Source: UBA1161 sp002311745 (GTDB lineage Bacteria; Planctomycetota; Phycisphaerae; Tepidisphaerales; Tepidisphaeraceae). Taken from it: a stretch of 64,000 bases of DNA. A program made the translations under genes and the position numbers. The notes under the pieces were generated by a model, which worked only from the letters and a program-made list of their open reading frames with translations, ran no database searches and had not been told where the DNA came from. Where the stretch lies: the NCBI GenBank assembly GCA_050018415.1, contig JBEKAB010000009.1:49259-113258 (forward strand). The letters are read 5' to 3'. Below are positions 1 to 6,608 of the stretch, in pieces; the first letter of the stretch is position 1; each line of letters begins with the position of its first letter.

Positions 1-359
1 AGGTGCAGCCACACCGCCGCCGCGCCCGGTCCGCCGTTGAAGATGAAGGTGATCGGCCGCGTGGCCGGCTGATCCGCCGGCTGCTTCACGTACGCCACGA
101 AAAAGAAATTCGCCTCCGTCTTGCCCGATTCGTCCGTCAGGGCCATCGTGCCGGCGGTGGCCTCGTAGTCGATGCTCTGACCGTCGACGAGAATCGAATG
201 CCGCGTGACCGACAGCTTGTCCTGCGCGGCGGCCGCCGAAGGCTCGGTGGCCGGCTGCGTCGTCGCCGACCGTGCCGGCGCCGCCCACACCGCGAGCATC
301 AGGCCGAGCATCACCGCCAGCAAATCCCGTCCGCCGCCTCTGGTTTTACTTTTCGTCAT
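1..359 (-). CDS. Serine carboxypeptidase-like (peptidase S10) protein, N-terminal part
   Basis: This gene starts at the ATG at 359-357 and runs off the left edge, so only about 119 residues are visible. It opens with a basic stretch (MTKSKTRGGGRD), a hydrophobic segment of about 20 residues (LLAVMLGLMLAVWAAPARSA) and an Ala/Thr/Pro-rich linker, so the product is probably exported. The end of the visible part reads RPITFIFNGGPGAAAVWLHL. The FNGGPG(S/A)xxxWLHLG block is characteristic of bacterial S10 serine carboxypeptidase homologues and forms the oxyanion region. The catalytic Ser, Asp and His would lie outside the window. It diverges from the tRNA gene at 386. The family call rests on this one block. 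Confidence 0.75.
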   Translation of the reverse strand, partial: MTKSKTRGGGRDLLAVMLGLMLAVWAAPARSATTQPATEPSAAAAQDKLSVTRHSILVDGQSIDYEATAGTMALTDESGKTEANFFFVAYVKQPADQPATRPITFIFNGGPGAAAVWLH

Positions 360-385
360 ACCGGGAAGATACTCTGGTTTTTGTC

Positions 386-458
386 GGGAGCATAGCTCAG
401 CGGTCAGAGCAGGGGTCTCATAAACCCTTGGTCCCAGGTTCGAATCCTGGTGCTCCCA
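386..458 (+). tRNA. tRNA-Met (anticodon CAT)
   Basis: A full cloverleaf can be drawn by hand. The acceptor arms are GGGAGCA and TGCTCCC with discriminator A458. The D stem is GCTC/GAGC. The anticodon stem GGGGT/ACCCT closes the loop CTCATAA with anticodon CAT. The T stem CCAGG/CCTGG closes TTCGAAT. The G1:C72 pair argues against initiator tRNA. An elongator tRNA-Met is likely, and tRNA-Ile2 (lysidine-modified CAT) cannot be excluded. Its last 12 bases plus one are repeated at 4598-4610 (see attachment-site entries). Confidence 0.95.
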
Positions 459-459
459 T
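447..459 (+). other. Putative attachment site in tRNA-Met 3' end
   Basis: CTGGTGCTCCCAT (447-459) at the tRNA 3' end recurs exactly at 4598-4610 in the same orientation. The match extends imperfectly leftward to GTTCG in both copies, about 18 of 22 positions. This is the layout left by a tRNA-targeting site-specific integrase: the intact tRNA at one end, a 3'-end copy at the other. Confidence 0.5.
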
Positions 460-492
460 AGCCGCAACCTGCAAGGTTCGGCACTCATCGGA

Positions 493-520
493 AAGGCTCG
501 GAAATTCCGGGCCTTTTTCG
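493..520 (+). terminator. Rho-independent terminator of tRNA-Met
   Basis: The stem GGCTCGG (495-501) / CCGGGCC (507-513), with one G-T pair and an AAATT loop, is followed directly by TTTTT. It lies 36 bases beyond the tRNA 3' end in the right orientation. Confidence 0.75.
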
Positions 521-618
521 TTTGCTGTCCCGATCAGTTGCGGCGCATTTCCGGCCGGTTCCGACCCTTGCTGTGCCGGATTCTGTGCCGCGCTGAATGA
601 ATCGTGATTCAACGTGGA

Positions 619-834
619 TCATCGGGCCGCCCCCGCAGCGTGCCGCTTCGCCGCGACGAAAACGGACCCGTGGTGGGTCGAATACAGGACACGTGCCCCG
701 ATGCGGATGGCGGGTAGCTCGACAGCCAAGCGAAGTCTGAACACCGTTCGCGGCGTCACTCCGAGCAACCGGGCAGCTTCACGCTCACTGACAAGCAAAG
801 GCGGACCAATTTCGGAAGATTCACGCGTATTCAT
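619..834 (-). CDS. Excisionase-like helix-turn-helix protein
   Basis: A 71-residue protein with the pattern of the HTH_17/AlpA-excisionase family at residues 14-50: LVSEREAARLLGVTPRTVFR, then LPAIRIGARVLYS. That is a winged HTH followed by the conserved arginine-glycine wing. Such small proteins act as recombination directionality factors or as repressors in integrated elements. It is the first gene inside the tRNA-Met segment and faces the tRNA, which is where excisionase genes often lie. No good Shine-Dalgarno precedes the start. A 17-bp palindrome at 874-890 lies 40 bp upstream. It could equally be a plain DNA-binding regulator. Confidence 0.6.
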   Translation of the reverse strand: MNTRESSEIGPPLLVSEREAARLLGVTPRTVFRLRLAVELPAIRIGARVLYSTHHGSVFVAAKRHAAGAAR

Positions 835-873
835 GGGGAGTGATTAAGCGCGCAAAATTTCCCCGCAAGACGG

Positions 874-890
874 ATGCAAATATTTTGCAT
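874..890. promoter_or_regulatory. Palindromic operator candidate
   Basis: ATGCAAA-tat-TTTGCAT is a perfect 7+7 bp palindrome in the AT-rich divergent region between the excisionase-like gene and the toxin-antitoxin operon. It is a plausible binding site for the HTH protein encoded at 619-834. No direct evidence links them. Confidence 0.35.
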
Positions 891-961
891 TTCGCAACCG
901 TCTGTGAATACGCCACTTACATCAAATAAATTTTTCGGTCGCAAAAACTCACACAAAAGAC

Positions 962-1006
962 TTGTCTTTTAATGTACGTACGGTATTATGACGATGGTAT
1001 GTACGT
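962..1006 (+). promoter_or_regulatory. Promoter and operator of the toxin-antitoxin operon
   Basis: TTGTCT (962-967) and TATTAT (984-989) are separated by 16 bp and form a convincing sigma-70-type promoter upstream of the antitoxin gene. Two direct copies of ATGTACGT (972-979 and 999-1006), each with a TACGT(A) core, flank the -10 box at a 27-bp spacing. This suits autorepression by the AbrB-type antitoxin, as is usual for such operons. Binding is inferred. Confidence 0.5.
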
Positions 1007-1056
1007 GAAGACGCGGCTTTAACGCGGTAGTTCATCGCGACATCGAAGGGACGGCC

Positions 1057-1290
1057 ATGAAACTCAAACATTTGACTCGCCAGGGCAATTCATTTGCCAT
1101 CATCATCGACCGGCCGATTCTCGACATGCTGGACATCAACGAGCAAACCCCGCTCAAGCTCACCTCCGAGGGGCGCAAGATCGTTTTGGAGCCGCTGAGC
1201 GAGAAAGAGCTTGAGCAACGTTTCAACGCGGCCTCGGATAAGGTTGAAAAGCGGTTTGGCCGTATGTTCAAGCGACTTGCGCAAAAGTAA
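1057..1290 (+). CDS. AbrB/MazE/SpoVT-type antitoxin
   Basis: A 77-residue protein whose first 48 residues fit the swapped-hairpin AbrB fold: MKLKHLTRQGNSFAIIIDRP, then LDINEQTPLKLTSEGRKIVLEPL. The phrase RQGNSFAIIIDRPILD replaces the more usual GNSxGVxIPKxIL. The C-terminal third is a charged helix (LSEKELEQRFNAASDKVEKR) that would bind and neutralise the toxin. The gene lies 12 bp before the Doc-type toxin and behind a promoter with repeated ATGTACGT boxes. By family analogy it binds DNA as a dimer and represses its own operon. The usual Doc partner is a Phd antitoxin, so this is a shuffled pair. Confidence 0.85.
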   Translation: MKLKHLTRQGNSFAIIIDRPILDMLDINEQTPLKLTSEGRKIVLEPLSEKELEQRFNAASDKVEKRFGRMFKRLAQK

Positions 1291-1302
1291 AATTCGGGCG
1301 CG

Positions 1303-1701
1303 GTGGATGGTCTGATATTCCTCACGCTCGATCAAGTGTTGCGGTTGCACGCTCGCCAGATAGAACAGTTCGGCGGCTCGGATGGTATTCGAGCCATCGA
1401 ACTAATCGAGTCGGCGATCGCGCAACCGCAACAGGGGTTGGGGGGCGAATACTTCCACAAAACCTTGGCGGAAATGGCCGCCGCGTACTTGTTTCACCTT
1501 GTGAAGAATCACGGCTTCGTCGATGCCAACAAACGCACCGGGGCCGCCGCCGCCCTGACGTTTCTGGAAATGAACGGCATCGACACGGATGGCATTGACG
1601 AAAATGAAATGGAAGCAACCACGCTGTCCGTGGAAGATGGAACCACCGACAAGAATGCGGCAACCATATTTTTCACGGCTCGCATCAATGTCGTGAAGTA
1701 G
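1303..1701 (+). CDS. doc: Doc-type (death-on-curing) Fic-fold toxin
   Basis: A 132-residue protein with the Doc active-site motif at residues 70-80, H-GFVDANKRTG, matching HxFx(D)ANKRTG. Doc toxins are Fic-fold kinases that phosphorylate elongation factor Tu and arrest translation. The length and the N-terminal LTLDQVLRLHARQIEQFGG, typical of Doc proteins, support a complete gene. The ATG at 1303 is 12 bp after the antitoxin stop, and no strong ribosome site is seen, which suggests translational coupling. The 3' end overlaps the convergent gene at 1685 by 17 bp. All key motif residues are present, so an active toxin is expected. Confidence 0.88.
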   Translation: MDGLIFLTLDQVLRLHARQIEQFGGSDGIRAIELIESAIAQPQQGLGGEYFHKTLAEMAAAYLFHLVKNHGFVDANKRTGAAAALTFLEMNGIDTDGIDENEMEATTLSVEDGTTDKNAATIFFTARINVVK

Positions 1702-2407
1702 GTTGTTTTGCTTGCCTGTCTCCCAGTTGCTTTGCCGCTTCCCGCGCGTTCGAATTGGCTCGTTTTTCCGTACGCGCGCGAATATCGTTATCGCGCTGGT
1801 GGCGGGAATGCACCTGTTCCCACTCTGTGCGGAACCGCTCGAAATAAATTCTCGATCCTCGCGTGTCATTCTCCCGCAAATCCGGTCTATCTTTCACGAA
1901 GCGCGTCACGGTGGATGGATCAATCTTCAGCCGGCGAGCCACATCGCTGCGTAGAATTAACTGATTGCCCTTCGCTTGCTCTGCTAGCGGCGCCGGGCTG
2001 GGCGTGGTGGATGCCAGGCTATCGGCGTCAACGGTTTCCCGAATGCGCTGCAACAGCGTGTGGAAAGCTATATCGATTTCTCGTGCGTTCAAGTCGTGGT
2101 CAGGGCATGGGGTCAAGTTGCGGATGCCGCATTCATTCGCGGCCTTCCACCACCGGATATACTCATCGGTGCCTTCTTGCAGCGGGCGGGCAGCGGCCCC
2201 CCGTCTCCGATTGATGTCGTGCGCTGCCGCGTAAATCAATTTGTAGGGGCCGTCGTAGATGGAGAAGTACAGCCCGACGCGCGGATCGGGATGCTTCAGC
2301 CATTTTGCTTTCCACGCCTCGCGGCCCGCGTAAAACTTATCATCATCATTGCTGACTTGTTTCAACTGGTCTCGCTCCCGCAATCCCTCGTCGATGATGC
2401 TCGGCAT
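1685..2407 (-). CDS. Hypothetical protein with C-terminal HTH
   Basis: A 240-residue protein of unknown function. Residues 1-130 are a compact region without a recognised family; WKAKWLKHPDPRVGLYFSIY and the CGIRNLTPCPDHDL stretch stand out. Residues 150-200 look like a helix-turn-helix (LILRSDVARRLKIDPSTVTR followed by a basic wing). The tail is very charged and low in complexity. It converges with the Doc gene and overlaps it by 17 bp. The start has a good ribosome site, AGGTGA, three bases before GCC-less spacing to ATG, and this site is part of an inverted repeat (see 2411-2453). It may regulate the accessory segment. No catalytic motif was seen. Confidence 0.65.
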   Translation of the reverse strand: MPSIIDEGLRERDQLKQVSNDDDKFYAGREAWKAKWLKHPDPRVGLYFSIYDGPYKLIYAAAHDINRRRGAAARPLQEGTDEYIRWWKAANECGIRNLTPCPDHDLNAREIDIAFHTLLQRIRETVDADSLASTTPSPAPLAEQAKGNQLILRSDVARRLKIDPSTVTRFVKDRPDLRENDTRGSRIYFERFRTEWEQVHSRHQRDNDIRARTEKRANSNAREAAKQLGDRQAKQPTSRH

Positions 2408-2410
2408 GGC

Positions 2411-2453
2411 TCACCTTTCCGGGCCAGGCCCGGACCGCTGGACGCGAAGGTGA
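2411..2453 (-). promoter_or_regulatory. Hairpin able to hide the ribosome site of the 2407 gene
   Basis: In the 5' leader of the minus-strand gene starting at 2407, TCACCTT (2453-2447) can pair with AAGGTGA (2417-2411), which contains the Shine-Dalgarno. Inside, CCGGGCC-t-GGCCCGG (2433-2419) forms a second strong helix. If folded, the RNA would block ribosome access. Confidence 0.45.
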
Positions 2454-2614
2454 GAACGCGCCAGCGGTGCAGGGCCGTTAGCGGGGGATCAATCCCGCCG
2501 TCCCGATGCTTGGATTCTACTGGGGTCTGAATCACTCCGAAATAGGACTCGATTCTCGTTGACCCTGTTCACTTCCGCGGAGAAAATTTACTCACCTATC
2601 TGGGGAGGCTGGAC

Positions 2615-3079
2615 ATGTATTTTACGGTGGAAGGCGCGGACGAAAAAACCGGGCAAGAGAAATCGGTTCTTGTTGTTGCTTCCGATCAGAGGGATGCTCA
2701 GCTCCGCGCCCGCGCAATGGGCATCCTGGTCTCATCAATCCGCCAAGGGCAATCAATTGAATCGCTTGCCGCTGGGAGCGCTCAAATCATCCCGCGATAT
2801 TTCGGCTTGCGAGTCGCTGCATTCGTTCTGCGGATCAACGCACTACTTTGTTACGTCACTGCGGCGTTCGCCCTGCTTATAGCGCTCGTCCTGCTTATAG
2901 CGCTCGTCCTGGGTAAAAAAACGCCCGTTGAAACGGGTCCATATACCGTTGACTGCCTTGCGGCAGCGCTGTGTCTGTTCGTTTCCGGGGCGATTCAGCA
3001 CGGGTTGTCCGAGGCATGCGTGGCGCTAAGAGACATCGCCCAGAACAGTTTTAGGTCATTGCCAAAGGGTTCTAATTGA
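2615..3079 (+). CDS. Hypothetical two-TM membrane protein
   Basis: A 154-residue protein. Residues 1-45 form a soluble N-terminal part (MYFTVEGADEKTGQEKSVLV, then a DQRDAQLRARAMGI helix) of a type seen at the start of several planctomycete membrane proteins. Two hydrophobic segments follow at about residues 72-100 (LLCYVTAAFALLIALVLLIA) and 110-128. The first contains a short internal duplication, LIALVL twice, coded by the repeated DNA ATAGCGCTCGTCCTG. The start has a GGGGAGG ribosome site. It lies between two HTH/zinc-ribbon genes in the tRNA-bounded segment. Function is unknown. Confidence 0.6.
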   Translation: MYFTVEGADEKTGQEKSVLVVASDQRDAQLRARAMGILVSSIRQGQSIESLAAGSAQIIPRYFGLRVAAFVLRINALLCYVTAAFALLIALVLLIALVLGKKTPVETGPYTVDCLAAALCLFVSGAIQHGLSEACVALRDIAQNSFRSLPKGSN

Positions 3080-3110
3080 GACAAAGCAGGTCCGCCCTCG
3101 CGGGACGCCT

Positions 3111-3512
3111 CTAAACGCTGCCGAGTCTTGTCTTGCAGTCCGGGCAAACCCACGCAACGCCGAAGCCCCTAATCCAAAAAGCGATCCCCAGGGCGACAAA
3201 GATGATGCTGATGGCGAGATGGAATTCTCTCTCGGATTCCGATGGAAGGAACATCCAAGGAAGAAATGCGGCTGTAAATAGAATTATTGGTACAAGCACG
3301 CACCCGTAGGCTTTCTTCACGGGCGGTTTTCCGCTGCCACAAACAGGGCAACGGCGCGGTTCAACTGGCGCCGCAGGGCTTACCACCTTTGCCAGCTTGT
3401 TGTAGCACCGTTCGCAAACGACTTGCTCTTTCCAAAGAAAAGGCGTCTCAAGTTTCCCAATTACGTCATCGCAATTGGCGCAGCGTTGTAGCGTGTTGAC
3501 GGTCTGATCCAT
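3111..3512 (-). CDS. Zinc-ribbon two-TM membrane protein
   Basis: The start is placed at the ATG 3512-3510, which follows AGAAGG; longer upstream starts lack support. The 133-residue product begins with a treble-clef type cluster (CANC...CERC), then a second ribbon half (CPVCGSG). Two hydrophobic segments follow (VLVPIILFTAAFLPWMFLP and AISIIFVALGIAFWIRG), and it ends with CPDCKTRLG. The four cysteine pairs are typical of zinc-binding knuckles. Such small zinc-ribbon membrane proteins are common and uncharacterised. It converges on 2615-3079 and diverges from 3663-4301. Confidence 0.65.
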   Translation of the reverse strand: MDQTVNTLQRCANCDDVIGKLETPFLWKEQVVCERCYNKLAKVVSPAAPVEPRRCPVCGSGKPPVKKAYGCVLVPIILFTAAFLPWMFLPSESEREFHLAISIIFVALGIAFWIRGFGVAWVCPDCKTRLGSV

Positions 3513-3662
3513 GGCCCCTTCTTTCGTCAAACACGAACAGAAATGACCCCGGAATTGTCTACCTCTGACGCGGCCCCCGTCAAGCGCCGGCCAGGCAGCG
3601 ATTTTCTTGCATTCACCATGCCCACCGGGGTAGGCTATCTCTGCAAATCTGCGGGAGGAGTC

Positions 3663-4301
3663 ATGCGGAACCTCTTGATCGTTACGGTCGTTGCCGTGTC
3701 TTTTACGCTCTCCTGTTTCGCTGACGACGCCGATAAGGACATCGCGCAGCGCGCGGCCGAAGCGCAAGCACGGCTCGAACAGAAACAGGCCGCCCGTCTA
3801 GCGGCGGCAACACGGCCCGGATCACTCACTGACGCCGCTACTCAACCATCTAGCGACGCTTACGAAATCGCGCTCTTGAAGTCCATTGTTGCCGATCAGC
3901 GCAAGCAGATCGACCAGCTTCGGACTGAAATTGGCCAACTCCGCATGGAGAATGCCTCTCTGAAAAAACAGGTTGCCGCCAATCCCATCGTCACTCCGCC
4001 TGCCGGACAAAAACTCGCCAAAGGCATGACCAAGGATCAATTGCTGGACATTCTCGGCAAGCCCACGATGGATCAAACGGATTCTGATGGATCGGAACAC
4101 ATGGAGTGGAATCGTCTGATGCAGGTGCAGGAAACGACCCCGGTATTTACCAATGCCACGGACTTGGACAACTATATACAAACGCACACCTCGACCGCAC
4201 CGCCGGTGACGGAGAAAACCCGGTGGACGCTGGGCCGCTTCATTACGGTCGAACTCCAAAATGGGAAGGTCGTGGATTTTGCCGATAGGCAACAGAACTG
4301 A
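3663..4301 (+). CDS. Secreted coiled-coil protein with BamE/SmpA-like C-terminal region
   Basis: The start is set at ATG 3663 because GGGAGGAG ends just before it and a signal peptide follows immediately (MRNLLIVTVVAVSFTLSCFA). An earlier in-frame start at 3543 has neither. After the signal come a helical Glu/Ala/Arg-rich stretch with an ATQP linker and a coiled coil at about residues 65-105 (DQRKQIDQLRTEIGQLRMEN). A domain beginning KLAKGMTKDQLLDILGKPT resembles the GMTxxQVxxLLGxP signature of BamE/SmpA-like and related small periplasmic domains. The product is 212 residues and probably periplasmic. Its partner is unknown. Confidence 0.65.
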   Translation: MRNLLIVTVVAVSFTLSCFADDADKDIAQRAAEAQARLEQKQAARLAAATRPGSLTDAATQPSSDAYEIALLKSIVADQRKQIDQLRTEIGQLRMENASLKKQVAANPIVTPPAGQKLAKGMTKDQLLDILGKPTMDQTDSDGSEHMEWNRLMQVQETTPVFTNATDLDNYIQTHTSTAPPVTEKTRWTLGRFITVELQNGKVVDFADRQQN

Positions 4302-4409
4302 CGATGCACAAAAATTGACTTGGATGGGGTGGCCTGTCACCTCTCGCTCGCCTTGGAATGCAGCCCATTCGTAACGCGCATTTTCCGGGGCCAGTTGTGC
4401 CTGACGCCG

Positions 4410-4600
4410 TTACTTTGCCCGTTCCACGACGGCCAGGACCGCCCGGCGGTCGGCTTCCGTCAGCTTCGGCCATGCCACAATCACCTTTGCTAACCCGGCG
4501 TCCATCCCCCCCGAATCTGCGCCGCGTGCGCCTGATTCTGCGCCGCCCGGCCCGGCCATCCCCGGTTTTTCAGGGGTTTTTGCGAAGTGTTCGGGGACTG
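4410..4600 (-). pseudogene. Possible C-terminal remnant of a tyrosine integrase
   Basis: The minus-strand frame ends in LAKVIVAWPKLTEADRRAVL AVVERAK. Tails of the form LxxVIxAWPxLPExxRxxILAxV are common at the very C terminus of phage-type integrases in planctomycetes (family knowledge, not searched). No catalytic Arg-His-Arg-Tyr region lies upstream: the frame opens inside the tRNA-like repeat at 4598-4610, and the residues between are Pro/Gly/Ala-rich. If the assignment is right, only the tail of an integrase gene survives at the distal end of the tRNA-Met segment. It could also be a short gene of its own. Confidence 0.35.
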
Positions 4601-4610
4601 GTGCTCCCAT
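4598..4610 (+). other. Distal attachment-site copy of tRNA-Met 3' end
   Basis: This is an exact 13-bp direct repeat of 447-459, extended imperfectly to GTTCG....CTGGTGCTCCCAT (4589-4610). It is followed at once by a perfect hairpin, TTTCGGCC-TTC-GGCCGAAA. It would be the distal att site of the segment 459-4610. Confidence 0.45.
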
Positions 4611-4760
4611 TTCGGCCTTCGGCCGAAATAGAGCAGTGGAGCAGTTCGCCGAAGGCGAACAGAGCAGTGGAGCAGTAGATCAGTGGAACAGTAGAGCAAA
4701 GAAAATACGGAAGAACCAGCGACTCCACTGCGGTCTACTGTTCTACTGTTCTACTGCTCT
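4610..4760. repeat. Hairpin and GAGCAGTGGAGCAG repeat cluster
   Basis: The hairpin TTTCGGCC-TTC-GGCCGAAA is followed by GAGCAGTGGAGCAG (4631-4644). Then a second hairpin TTCGCC-GAA-GGCGAA is followed by GAGCAGTGGAGCAG again (4662-4675). Related strings AGATCAGTGGAACAGTAGAG and, inverted, TCTACTGTTCTACTGTTCTA run up to the end of the metX-metW gene. The same word family recurs at 26615-26715, 27190 and 63780. Confidence 0.7.
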
Positions 4761-6608
4761 ATTCCCCCGCTCCGGCGGCCGCTCCCCCCGCACCAGAACG
4801 AACACCGCTTCCGTGGCGTTGTTGTTGGGATCGTCCTCCACAAAACAACGCTCTTCGCTGTTGAGGCAGATCTTGCGCACGATCCGAATGCCCAGCCGAT
4901 GGCAAAGCTCCTCGACGTCGACGATCGAGGGAAAGCGCCGATTGGGCGTGTCGTACCAGTCGTAGCCAAACGGGCCTTCCATTTTTGGCGCGCGGCCCTC
5001 GCGCTGAAACATGTCGCGTAAACGCCGGTAGGCGAAATTCGGAAAGCTCACGATGGCCTGGCGGCCAATGCGCACGATGTCCCTGAGAACCTGTTCCGTG
5101 TCCACGATGCACTGCAGCGCCTGCGAGAGCACGACGACGTCGAACTGACCGTCGCGGAAAGCGGCCAGGGATTTGCCCACGTCGGCGTGCACGATGTCCA
5201 GGCCGCGCTGCACGCCGGAGATGATGGCGCGGGGTTCCAGTTCCACGCCCACGCGGCGTCCGCCGCCGCCACGCGCCAGGCGCGACAGCAGCTCGCCGTT
5301 GCCGCAGCCCAGGTCCAGCACGCTGCTGCCGGGCGGGATCAGGTTGACAATGGCCGAATGGTCGGGCCGGTTGCCCTGGAAAATCGGCAGCGGCGCCATC
5401 GCGGGGCGTTCCGTGGCATCTTCCGGGCCTGGCGTGGCCGGATCGGCGCCGGCCAGAAACGCCCGGATCAAATCGCCGTAGGTGTCGAGGCTGTCCTGAA
5501 GGAGAAAGGCATCGTGGCCGGACGGCGTTTGCACCTCGCACGAGCTGACGGGTTTGTCCGTGGCAATCAGGGCGTCGATGATCTGCCGGCTCTGCTCCGT
5601 GGGGAAAAGCCAGTCGCTGGAGAAGCTCAATATGAGCCACCGGCAAGTCGCCGGCGCCAGCGCCTCGCGCAACGCCGCGTCAGAGTGGCCCAGATCGAAC
5701 AGATCCATCATCAGCGAGAGACTCACATAACTGTTGGCGTCGAACCGCTCGACGAACTTGTCGCCCTGATGGGCCAGATACGCCCCGACGGAGAAGCGTT
5801 TTTCGAAAGCCGTGGGGACGTCGCGGGGCCGCAGGCGGCTGGGGTCGAACTTGGCCGACATCGCTTCCTGCGAAAGATACGTGATGTGCCCGAGCATACG
5901 GGCGATCGCCAAACCGACGGCCGGCCCCGGCGGTCGATCGTAATAATTGCCCCCGTGGTAATTGGGATCGCGCAGGATGGCGTTGCGCGCCACGATGTCG
6001 AAGGCCAGCGCCTGGCTGCTCAGCCGCGCCGCCGTGGCGACCAGAACGCACGAGCCGACGCGCTGGGGATACCGCGTGGCCCACAGCATGGCCTGCTGCC
6101 CGCCCATGGAGCCGCCGACCACCGCGTGCAGCCGCTCGATTCCCAGGTGATCCAGCAGCAGCCGATGCGCCTCCACCGTGTCGCCGATGGTGAGCGTGGG
6201 AAAATCCGCGGCGTAGCGGCGCTGCGTGCGGGGATTGACGGAGTTGGGCCCCGTGCTGCCGCGGCATCCGCCCAACATGTTCGGGCAGATGACGAAGAAG
6301 CGATCGGTGTCGATGGCTTTGCCCGGCCCCACGGCGATGTCCCACCATCCGGGCGTGTCGCCCGCGTCGTGCCGCGCCACGTGCGAGTCGCCGCTGAGAG
6401 CGTGGCAGATCAGCACCGCGTTGCTCCGCTGGGCATCCAGCGTTCCGTAGGTCTCGTACACCACCGCGACTTCCGGAAGCTGCGCGCCCAACTCCAGCTT
6501 CAGCGGCTGGCGGAACGTCACCAACTTGGCGTGCGGCAGCGGAGCCGCGGAACGCACGCTGTCGCTGCTTTCAAAAATCGCCTTGTCGATGGCGCCGGCG
6601 TCGCTCAT
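4743..6608 (-). CDS. metX-metW: Homoserine O-acetyltransferase fused to MetW
   Basis: A 621-residue fusion. Residues 25-390 are MetX, an alpha/beta hydrolase that acetylates homoserine from acetyl-CoA. The nucleophile elbow is GGSMGG (Ser167), with Asp332 in FSSDWLF and His365 in SGHDAF. Residues 415-610 are MetW, with the SAM-binding signature LDLGCGNGE (431-439) and the family stretch ALQCIVDTEQVLRDIVRIG. MetW stands beside metX in many bacteria and in some is needed for activity. Here the two are one chain. The gene overlaps metY by 4 bp (6605-6608). The last residues (NRAVEQ) and the stop are supplied by the dispersed GAGCAGTAGAACAG repeat. Confidence 0.95.
   Translation of the reverse strand: MSDAGAIDKAIFESSDSVRSAAPLPHAKLVTFRQPLKLELGAQLPEVAVVYETYGTLDAQRSNAVLICHALSGDSHVARHDAGDTPGWWDIAVGPGKAIDTDRFFVICPNMLGGCRGSTGPNSVNPRTQRRYAADFPTLTIGDTVEAHRLLLDHLGIERLHAVVGGSMGGQQAMLWATRYPQRVGSCVLVATAARLSSQALAFDIVARNAILRDPNYHGGNYYDRPPGPAVGLAIARMLGHITYLSQEAMSAKFDPSRLRPRDVPTAFEKRFSVGAYLAHQGDKFVERFDANSYVSLSLMMDLFDLGHSDAALREALAPATCRWLILSFSSDWLFPTEQSRQIIDALIATDKPVSSCEVQTPSGHDAFLLQDSLDTYGDLIRAFLAGADPATPGPEDATERPAMAPLPIFQGNRPDHSAIVNLIPPGSSVLDLGCGNGELLSRLARGGGGRRVGVELEPRAIISGVQRGLDIVHADVGKSLAAFRDGQFDVVVLSQALQCIVDTEQVLRDIVRIGRQAIVSFPNFAYRRLRDMFQREGRAPKMEGPFGYDWYDTPNRRFPSIVDVEELCHRLGIRIVRKICLNSEERCFVEDDPNNNATEAVFVLVRGERPPERGNRAVEQ

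Noticed and set aside
418..612. Minus-strand frame containing MGAPGFEPGT
   Set aside because: It is the antisense of the tRNA-Met T-arm and acceptor; this peptide is a well-known artefact of tRNA genes.
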